From: Maribacter sp.
GTDB lineage: Bacteria; Bacteroidota; Bacteroidia; Flavobacteriales; Flavobacteriaceae
Direction: 5' to 3'
NCBI GenBank assembly: GCA_020629415.1
Contig: JAHDDL010000009.1
Location: 1 to 39,129 of the forward strand
DNA: 39,129 bases
Positions 33,140-39,129 of the stretch are shown here, piece after piece (within the stretch, counting starts at the first letter, position 1; each line of letters opens with the position of its first letter). The notes beneath the pieces are model-generated. The model was not told the DNA's origin. It searched no databases and saw only the letters and a list, made by a program, of their open reading frames with translations. The position numbers and the translations under genes were made by a program.

Positions 33140-35344
33140 CTAAATACGAGTAACTTTATCAATACCGTTGATGTTCATAAGATTATCGGTCAATTTTTTT
33201 AACACGGCCTTGTTTTTGACCACTACCGTAATCTTACCTTTAAATGTTCCACCATCTGTACTGAAGTTCAAATTACGCATATTTACGTGCATAATATCAG
33301 AAATAACTTCTGTAATATCACTTACAAGACCCAAATTGTCAATCCCCGTTAATACAATATCTGCCTGATATTCTTGTTGTGACGAATCTATCCATTTGGC
33401 ACTGATAATACGGTAGGCATAGTTAGATTGTAATGAAATTGCATTGGGGCAGTTCTTTTTGTGAACCTTGATACCTTCGGACACGCTTACAAAACCAAAG
33501 ACATCATCACCAGGTATAGGGTTGCAACATTGAGACAATTTATATTCTAATTTTTCTTCCTCTTTACCAAAGACCAGCATATCATATTTAGATGTAATCT
33601 CATCTTTGTTGATATCTTCCGGTGTTGGTGTTTTGCGCATTCTGTTCTTGAAGAAACTAATGAATGCATTGCTGTAAGAAGATGCAAAGTCTTTGATCAT
33701 TGCATTGTCGATAGATCCAATGCCTACCCTATAAAATAGATCCAGACTTGTTTTTAGTTTAAAGAAGGAAACCATTTTGTTTATGGAGTCTTCATTGAGC
33801 GAAATTTTCTGAGATTTTAATTTTCTGCGCAAAATCTCTTTTCCGTCTTCTGCTACAACTTTTTTCTCTTCACGTAAGACAGATTTAATTTTAGCACGTG
33901 CTCTGGCCGTAGTGGCATAGTCTAACCAGTTAGAGTTTGGTTTTGCCTGGTCAGATGTTATGATCTCTACCTGATCACCACTTGATAGTGTGGTGTTCAA
34001 TGGTACCAGCTTGCCGTTCACTTTTGCCCCACGTGTTCGCATACCCACTTCGGTATGTATGTTAAAAGAAAAATCTAACGGTGTTGCACCTTTGGGCAAA
34101 GACCTTAGTTCCCCTTTTGGGGTAAAGACAAAAATTTCTTTTGAATACAGGTTTAGCTTAAATTCCTCTACAAAATCAACGGCATTGGTATTGGCATTCT
34201 CCAATGCTTCTTGAAGTTTGTTCAGCCAAACTTCTATGCCTTGTTCTTTTTGATCGCCATGTTTGTATTTAAAATGCGCCGCATAGCCTTTTTCCGCTAT
34301 TTCGTGCATTCTTTCACTTCTGATCTGTACTTCCACCCATTTGCCCTTTGGCCCCATAACGGTAATGTGCAAGGCTTCATAACCTGTAGATTTGGGGGAA
34401 GAAATCCAATCTCGTAATCTTACAGGGTTTGGGGTAAAGTGATCGGTTACGATCGAATATATTTTCCAAGCAAGAAATTTTTCGTTCTGCGCATCGGATT
34501 TATAGATTATTCTAATGGCAAACTTGTCATAGATTTCCTCAAAGGTCACATTTTGCGCAATCATTTTCTTCCGCATAGAAAAGATGGACTTCATTCTTCC
34601 TTTTATAATGTAATTCAGTCCTTCTTTTTTTAGGGAATTATCTATGGTGCCGGAAAATGCGTCAATATACGCTTGTTGGTCTTCTTTACTATCTTCTATT
34701 TTATCTTTAATAGAATTGTAAACATCTGGCTCTGTATACTTTAAACTTAAATCTTCTAGTTCTGTCTTAATGTTGTATAGTCCTATTCTATGGGCTAGGG
34801 GAGCATAGATATATAACGTTTCGGACGCAATCTTTACTTGCTTATGTTCTGGCATAGAATCCATGGTAAGCATGTTATGATATCGATCGGCAATTTTAAT
34901 GATAATTACACGTACATCGTCATTTAAGGTCAAGAGCATTTTTCTGAAATTCTCCGCTTGTTGAGAGATGTTCATGTCTTTCTTTAAATGCGATATTTTT
35001 GTAAGTCCGTCAACGATTCGCGCCACGGTTTCACCGAACATACGATCAATGTCATCTAGCGTGTACTCAGTATCCTCAACTACATCGTGTAATAGGGCAG
35101 AGGCAATGGAAACCGCATCAAGCCCAATTTCCGATGCTACTATTTTTGCCACCGCTATGGGGTGAAAAATGTATGCTTCGCCAGATTTTCTACGTTGGGT
35201 CTTGTGCGCGTCAACAGCCACCTCAAAGGCGCTTCGTATTAGTTTTTTATCATCATCTGTTAAGGTTTGATAACTAATACGCAGTAATTCCTTGTACTCT
35301 TGAGCTATAAGCTTATTTTCTTCTTCTATTGCTGCCTGTGTCAT
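33140..35344 (-). CDS. RelA/SpoT family (p)ppGpp synthetase/hydrolase
   Basis: The 734-residue enzyme has the full Rel domain order. The HD hydrolase is at about 30-200 with H61 and H86-D87 (LLHDVVEDTEY), so the hydrolase site looks intact. The synthetase is at about 250-380 with GRMKSIFSMRKKM, FAIRIIY, GYEALHITVMGPKGKWVEVQIR and AEKGYAAHFKYK. The TGS domain is at about 400-465 (FVFTPKGELRSLPKGATPLD in parts), with a Zn-finger-like helical region and a C-terminal ACT domain at about 655-734. It is probably bifunctional and the main stringent-response enzyme of this organism. It heads the unit with fur (50 bases) and purA. Confidence 0.93.
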   Translation of the reverse strand: MTQAAIEEENKLIAQEYKELLRISYQTLTDDDKKLIRSAFEVAVDAHKTQRRKSGEAYIFHPIAVAKIVASEIGLDAVSIASALLHDVVEDTEYTLDDIDRMFGETVARIVDGLTKISHLKKDMNISQQAENFRKMLLTLNDDVRVIIIKIADRYHNMLTMDSMPEHKQVKIASETLYIYAPLAHRIGLYNIKTELEDLSLKYTEPDVYNSIKDKIEDSKEDQQAYIDAFSGTIDNSLKKEGLNYIIKGRMKSIFSMRKKMIAQNVTFEEIYDKFAIRIIYKSDAQNEKFLAWKIYSIVTDHFTPNPVRLRDWISSPKSTGYEALHITVMGPKGKWVEVQIRSERMHEIAEKGYAAHFKYKHGDQKEQGIEVWLNKLQEALENANTNAVDFVEEFKLNLYSKEIFVFTPKGELRSLPKGATPLDFSFNIHTEVGMRTRGAKVNGKLVPLNTTLSSGDQVEIITSDQAKPNSNWLDYATTARARAKIKSVLREEKKVVAEDGKEILRRKLKSQKISLNEDSINKMVSFFKLKTSLDLFYRVGIGSIDNAMIKDFASSYSNAFISFFKNRMRKTPTPEDINKDEITSKYDMLVFGKEEEKLEYKLSQCCNPIPGDDVFGFVSVSEGIKVHKKNCPNAISLQSNYAYRIISAKWIDSSQQEYQADIVLTGIDNLGLVSDITEVISDIMHVNMRNLNFSTDGGTFKGKITVVVKNKAVLKKLTDNLMNINGIDKVTRI

Positions 35345-35388
35345 ACTAGATTAAAAATAAGATAATCTTAGATGATGCACAACAAAAA

Positions 35389-36621
35389 TTATGCCTTTAA
35401 ATTACGTATACGGTCAATTAAAGGCGGGTGGGAATAATGCATAAAAACATATGCAGGGTGAGGAGTTAAATTACTAAGACTGTTTTTTGAAAGTTTTTTT
35501 AACGAGGTTACCAATGGTAGTGCAGCATAGGTGTTCTTGGCATAATCATCTGCTTGATACTCAAATTTTCTTGAAAAATAATTCATAAGTAATCCAATGA
35601 TTTCTGAAATAGGACTGTACAAGATTCCAAAACCGATCAATGCGGCATGAAAACTTGGCCTGTCCACACCAATGGCCAAAGAAACTTCCGGGTTGTTTAT
35701 AAACAAAGATAGTATCAATAACATTAGACCGGTTAGCACTATTGATGAGGTCAGGTTAAAGATAATGTGCTTTCTTTTATAATGACCTATTTCATGTGCC
35801 AGTACGGCAACAATTTCCTCTTCTTCCAAGTCATTGATCAAAGTGTCATATAAGGTTACCCTCTTTTCTTTACCAAATCCTGAAAAATAAGCGTTTGCTT
35901 TGGTAGAGCGTTTAGACCCGTTGATAACAAAAATGTTTTGAAGGTCAAAACCTACCTGCGCGGCGTAGGCTTCTATTTTTTCTTTTAGGGTACCTGCTTC
36001 CAGCGGTTTTTGTTTGTTAAATAGCGGCACTATTAACTTGCTGTAAAACAGGTTCATAAACAAGGTAAATATGGCGATCAATGCCCATGTATATAACCAA
36101 AAGCTGGTGCCTGCCCATTGAAAGAACCACATAACCAAAGATAATATGATGCTGCCCACAATTATGGTCATGGTCCATTGCTTTAGCTTATCGGTAAGAA
36201 ATGTAGCTTTGGTTGTCTTGTTGAAACCAAATTTTTCTTCAATTACAAATGTTTGGTAGTATGAAAAGGGAATATTGATAAAATCACTACCTATCATAAT
36301 AATACCAAAAAAAATCAAGGCTTGTAATATAATACTGTCGGTCTGGTTTTGTGCAATGTTATCTACATAATTAAATCCTCCAAGTAATAAGAAAGATAAA
36401 ATCAATACCAATGAAAAAACAGATGTAAACACTCCAAATTTATAATTGGTTAATTTGTAGGCTTGAGATTTTTCATATTCCTCGGCATTGTAGACATCCT
36501 TTAGATCTTCTGGTATAGGATCTTTAAAACGCTGCGCGTTCAAGTAATTCATTACCGTGGCAAGTATAAACTCTGCGATCAGAATAAAAAGAATACAGTA
36601 AAAGACAATTGTATTATCCAT
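35389..36621 (-). CDS. M48 family metallopeptidase (Ste24/CAAX protease type)
   Basis: This membrane zinc protease has 410 residues from the ATG at 36621; an upstream ATG would add MQLHY and is less likely. It has five to seven membrane helices (about 3-24, 62-81, 98-117, 150-168, 173-192, 285-305, 320-345), the zinc motif HEIGH at 276-280 and the third ligand region EYQADDYA near residue 350. Ste24-like family members remove peptides from prenylated or misfolded proteins; in bacteria they serve membrane quality control. It lies 45 bases after an RNA methyltransferase gene and 44 before relA/spoT. Confidence 0.87.
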   Translation of the reverse strand: MDNTIVFYCILFILIAEFILATVMNYLNAQRFKDPIPEDLKDVYNAEEYEKSQAYKLTNYKFGVFTSVFSLVLILSFLLLGGFNYVDNIAQNQTDSIILQALIFFGIIMIGSDFINIPFSYYQTFVIEEKFGFNKTTKATFLTDKLKQWTMTIIVGSIILSLVMWFFQWAGTSFWLYTWALIAIFTLFMNLFYSKLIVPLFNKQKPLEAGTLKEKIEAYAAQVGFDLQNIFVINGSKRSTKANAYFSGFGKEKRVTLYDTLINDLEEEEIVAVLAHEIGHYKRKHIIFNLTSSIVLTGLMLLILSLFINNPEVSLAIGVDRPSFHAALIGFGILYSPISEIIGLLMNYFSRKFEYQADDYAKNTYAALPLVTSLKKLSKNSLSNLTPHPAYVFMHYSHPPLIDRIRNLKA

Positions 36622-36666
36622 ATAGTGTAGTTGCAAACGAAAACGGTACTATAAAAAGTATATGTT

Positions 36667-37470
36667 TTACTGGTTTATTTTTCGCTGACGTTTGGCTTCA
36701 AAGATAAGTATTGCCGCAGAGACCGAAACATTCATGGAATCTATCTCACCTTCCATGGGTATAATAATGTTTTGGGTAGCATTTTTTAACCACTTGTCAC
36801 TTAATCCAGAATGCTCCGTACCTACTACTATTGCTGTAGGTTCAGTGAAATTTACCGTTGTATAATCTTTGGATGCCGACAATGCGGCGCAAAATATTTG
36901 AAATCCTTCTTTTTTAAGATAGGATATAATTTCTGAGGTGTTTCCCATTCTAATATTCCTAGAAAAAATACACCCTACGCTAGATCTTATAATATTAGGA
37001 TTGTAAAGATCTGTCTTTGGGTTGGCTATTAAAACGGCATCTAAATTTGCGGCATCCGCCGTTCTTAATAAAGCGCCTATATTTCCTGGTTTTTCAGGTG
37101 CTTCCGCTATTAATATCAATGGATTTTCAGTATTGAACTTTAATGAAGAAAGTTCATGATCTTTACTCTTTGCAATAGCAATGATGCCTTCTGTAGTATC
37201 TCTATAAGCCAATTTTTTATATACGTCTAAAGTGACGGATATAAGTTGGTCAGCACTGAAAGCTTGTGTTATATTGGTGTTTTCTAAAATATTTTCGCAG
37301 TATAGTACGGTGTCTATATGATAACCGGCATTGCTTGCAATCTGTAATTCACGCAATCCTTCTAAAACAAAAAGGCCTGTTTTTTTACGCTCTCTAGATT
37401 TTTCTTTTAAAACTAAAACCTTCTTTATCAAAGGGTTTTGAGCGCTACTAATGTGTTTAGTTGTTTGCAT
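36667..37470 (-). CDS. SpoU/TrmH family RNA methyltransferase
   Basis: The 267-residue protein (ATG at 37470; a TTG/ATG further upstream at 37479 is rejected) has an N-terminal substrate-binding domain (about 5-95) and a SPOUT knot domain. The three SpoU motifs are EKPGNIGALLRTADA (125-139), IVVGTEHSGLSDKW (214-227) and IPMEGEIDSMNVSVSAAI (237-254). Family members 2'-O-methylate rRNA or tRNA; which base is modified here is unknown. It is upstream of the M48 protease gene. A minus-strand TATTTTTG (37477-37484) lies immediately before the start. Confidence 0.88.
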   Translation of the reverse strand: MQTTKHISSAQNPLIKKVLVLKEKSRERKKTGLFVLEGLRELQIASNAGYHIDTVLYCENILENTNITQAFSADQLISVTLDVYKKLAYRDTTEGIIAIAKSKDHELSSLKFNTENPLILIAEAPEKPGNIGALLRTADAANLDAVLIANPKTDLYNPNIIRSSVGCIFSRNIRMGNTSEIISYLKKEGFQIFCAALSASKDYTTVNFTEPTAIVVGTEHSGLSDKWLKNATQNIIIPMEGEIDSMNVSVSAAILIFEAKRQRKINQ

Positions 37471-37557
37471 GAAATACAAAAATAGTTCAATTTAGTAAGT
37501 CTGCTATAGTTTATCGACTAACCGGTTGCAAAAAACAATAAATAATCAATCGACATT

Positions 37558-38352
37558 ATGAATAAATTTTACCTTTTAGTTTTGGTCTTGGCAATATTTT
37601 CGTGCAAAGAAGCTCCTAAGAAAGAAGTGGTTACCAAGGTTGTTGAAGAAATGACAACGCAAGTAGATTTAGATAAATATCCAACGGAATTGAATAAAGT
37701 ATTTGAAGCTCATGGCGGATTAAATGCTTGGAAGGGATACAAAACATTGAATTTTGAAATGCCTAATGAGAAGTTCAATGAAATACAAACTATTGACCTT
37801 CATAAAAGATATGACAAAATTATAACTCCAGACTATTCAATTGGATTCAACGGTTCTGAAGTTTGGCTTTTAGATAACACGGGTGAATATAAGGGCAAGC
37901 CAAAATTCTATCATAATTTAATGTTCTACTTCTACGCAATGCCATTTGTTTTGTCCGATGACGGAATAAAATATGAAGAAGTGGATGCTTTGGTTTATGA
38001 CGGTGTTTCTTACCCGGGATATAAAATTTCATATAACAGCGGAGTAGGTGCCTCTTCTACAGATGAGTACTATGTTCACTATGATGCAAAAACCTATGAG
38101 ATGAGATGGTTAGGTTATACTATGACCTATTTTAGTGGAGAACCATCTGATAAAATAAGCTGGATTAACTATGCCGATTGGGTAAAGGTAGATGAGGTAT
38201 TGTTGCCAAAGTCAATTACATGGCATAAGGTAGAAGAGGGTGTAATTAAAGAGGCAGCTAAGACCGTAAACTTTGAAAATGCTAGTTTGTCTACAACAGC
38301 TAAGCCAATGCAGTTTTTTACTAAACCTGACAATGCCATAATTGTAGAGTAA
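37558..38352 (+). CDS. DUF6503 family lipoprotein
   Basis: The 264-residue protein has a lipoprotein signal ending in IFSC (Cys16) followed by a Lys/Glu/Val-rich linker (about 17-40). The main domain (about 42-264) begins with LNKVFEAHGGLNAWKGYKTL and contains repeated beta strands (TPDYSIGFNGSEVWLLDNTG, VDALVYDGVSYPGYKISYNS, YVHYDAKTYEMRWLGYTMTY), similar in plan to LolA/LolB-like or DUF6503 proteins of Flavobacteriaceae. It has no enzyme motif. The gene stands alone and is followed by a strong terminator. Confidence 0.8.
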   Translation: MNKFYLLVLVLAIFSCKEAPKKEVVTKVVEEMTTQVDLDKYPTELNKVFEAHGGLNAWKGYKTLNFEMPNEKFNEIQTIDLHKRYDKIITPDYSIGFNGSEVWLLDNTGEYKGKPKFYHNLMFYFYAMPFVLSDDGIKYEEVDALVYDGVSYPGYKISYNSGVGASSTDEYYVHYDAKTYEMRWLGYTMTYFSGEPSDKISWINYADWVKVDEVLLPKSITWHKVEEGVIKEAAKTVNFENASLSTTAKPMQFFTKPDNAIIVE

Positions 38353-38381
38353 GGCATTTCTCAAAATCATATATTTTTTTT

Positions 38382-38416
38382 AAAATAGGTGCCATTTTTA
38401 TGGCACCTTATTTTTT
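38382..38416 (+). terminator. rho-independent terminator after the DUF6503 gene
   Basis: AGGTGCCAT (38387-38395) pairs with ATGGCACCT (38400-38408) around a short loop; an A-rich tract precedes it and a T-run (38411-38416) follows. Confidence 0.85.
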
Positions 38417-38452
38417 ATACCTAACTTGGAATTTATCTAATTTTGGAAGGAT

Positions 38453-38692
38453 ATGAACGTACTTTTTTTTGGTATAACAAAAGATATTGTCGGTGGTTCG
38501 GAAATCAGTATTTCTGATGTTGCTAAACCCTTGAATGTTGCAGAGCTTAAAAAAAGATTAATTGATTCTTATCCTGAATTTTCAAAATTAAACTCATTGG
38601 CCGTTGCCGTTAATAGCGAATATGCCGATGATAGTGTAATATTGACCGGTAATGAAGAAATTGCCATTATACCACCAGTAAGCGGAGGCTAA
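38453..38692 (+). CDS. moaD: molybdopterin synthase sulfur carrier subunit
   Basis: The 79-residue ubiquitin-fold (beta-grasp) protein ends in the GG pair (residues 78-79) that is adenylated by MoeB and thiocarboxylated. It begins MNVLFFGITKDIVGGSE and has the core PLNVAELKKRLIDSYPEF and DEEIAIIPPVSGG-like ending (EEIAIIPPVSGG). The length is normal for MoaD. The ATG is preceded by GGAAGG. A TAATTTTG box at 38438-38445 lies only 7 bases upstream of the ATG, but no TTG fits, so I do not annotate it as a promoter. The stop overlaps the moaE start (TAATG). No moaA, moaC or moeB is seen in the window. Confidence 0.9.
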   Translation: MNVLFFGITKDIVGGSEISISDVAKPLNVAELKKRLIDSYPEFSKLNSLAVAVNSEYADDSVILTGNEEIAIIPPVSGG

Positions 38693-39108
38693 TGAAGAAA
38701 GTAATTGAAATAGTTGATGTGATTGATACCACTAAGGCATATGCTGAGCTAAGCGACCCTAATAGTGGTGGAATTTGTGTGTTTATAGGTGCCGTTCGCG
38801 AGTTTACCAATAATGAAGAGGTAACAGCTTTAGAATTTGAAACCTACAAAACCATGGCGCTTAAAGAAATGGAGAAGATTGCCGATAGTGCTTTAGAAAA
38901 GTGGTCATTGAATAAAGTGATCATGCGGCATGCCGTTGGTGAAAAAGGTGTTGAAGAACCTGTAGTTGTTGTAGGTGCTTCATCTGCACATAGAGATGCG
39001 TGTTTTGAGGCCTGTAGATTTCTTATAGATACCTTGAAAGAAACAGTCCCTATTTGGAAGAAAGAGAAATTTAAGAACAAAACGGTGTGGGTTTCTGCGC
39101 ATCCGTAA
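38692..39108 (+). CDS. moaE: molybdopterin synthase catalytic subunit
   Basis: The 138-residue protein combines with MoaD to insert two sulfurs into precursor Z (cPMP), giving molybdopterin. It has ICVFIGAVREFT (28-39), EFETYKTMALKEMEKIA (about 49-65), RHAVGEKGVEEPVVVVG (about 79-95), ASSAHRDACFEAC, and PIWKKEKFKN near residue 120, which holds the lysine pair needed for catalysis. The motifs and length fit MoaE. It overlaps moaD by one base, so translation is coupled. The gene ends 21 bases before the window edge; what follows is not visible. Confidence 0.95.
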   Translation: MKKVIEIVDVIDTTKAYAELSDPNSGGICVFIGAVREFTNNEEVTALEFETYKTMALKEMEKIADSALEKWSLNKVIMRHAVGEKGVEEPVVVVGASSAHRDACFEACRFLIDTLKETVPIWKKEKFKNKTVWVSAHP

Positions 39109-39129
39109 GAAAATAGAGAAGAGAAGTTA

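Noticed and set aside
1..39129. Mobile elements, prophage, CRISPR array or tRNA genes
   Set aside because: No transposase, integrase, direct-repeat array or cloverleaf-type sequence was seen in any gap; the gene content is of ordinary housekeeping and envelope type.

Overview
The window is ordinary chromosomal DNA from a low-GC member of the Bacteroidota, almost certainly family Flavobacteriaceae. The evidence is the gene set: DUF6048/DUF6452/DUF6503 families, CCC-motif membrane proteins, OstA-like protein, a TonB-dependent receptor with a carboxypeptidase-regulatory-like N-domain, Fur with the flavobacterial sequence pattern, and paired DUF368 proteins. Several upstream regions also carry the Bacteroidota promoter signature TAnnTTTG, sometimes with TTG about 19-21 nt upstream. 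A marine genus of the Maribacter/Zobellia type is possible, but that is only an impression from protein similarity. There is no prophage, insertion sequence, CRISPR array, tRNA or rRNA that I can see. Coding density is high, and three convergent pairs end on abutting or overlapping stop codons.

Layout. 1-665 (+): 3' end of an RlmL-type rRNA methyltransferase and a small membrane protein. 660-3346 (-): rlmD, a DUF6452 lipoprotein and a DUF6048 barrel protein. 3531-4703 (-): a duplicated MscS/CmpX-like membrane protein. 4952-6232 (+): ornithine aminotransferase with an odd four-cysteine insertion. 6285-7292 (-): two CCC-motif membrane proteins and a DUF2752 protein. 7319-9617: Smr-domain protein, lipoprotein and cysteine desulfurase. 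9618-14440 (-): M23 peptidase, TonB-dependent receptor and a secreted protein in one apparent operon. 14634-17016 (+): coiled-coil protein, zapA, a 6S-like RNA and rny (RNase Y). 17343-20680 (-): GAF histidine kinase and DUF349 protein. 20828-24920 (-): TPR protein, two DUF368 lipid-carrier transporter candidates and aroE. 25025-27913 (-): OstA-like protein and a class-III aminotransferase. 28047-31173 (-): DUF1080 lipoprotein, Gfo/Idh oxidoreductase and TIM-barrel sugar epimerase/isomerase. 31322-35344 (-): relA/spoT, fur and purA, closed by a strong terminator. 35389-37470 (-): a SpoU-class RNA methyltransferase and an M48 protease. 37558-39108 (+): DUF6503 lipoprotein, then moaD and moaE.

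How the genes relate. Most are housekeeping: RNA modification and decay, cell division, stringent response with purine synthesis, envelope biogenesis and cofactor synthesis. The more unusual material is the long-range structured RNA between zapA and rny, which I read as 6S RNA; the exported oxidoreductase/isomerase/DUF1080 cluster, which looks like a 3-keto-sugar pathway; the paired DUF368 genes; and the cysteine-rich insertion in the ornithine aminotransferase. I found no convincing wholly new system. The RNA locus and the coiled-coil partner of ZapA are the best places to look further.
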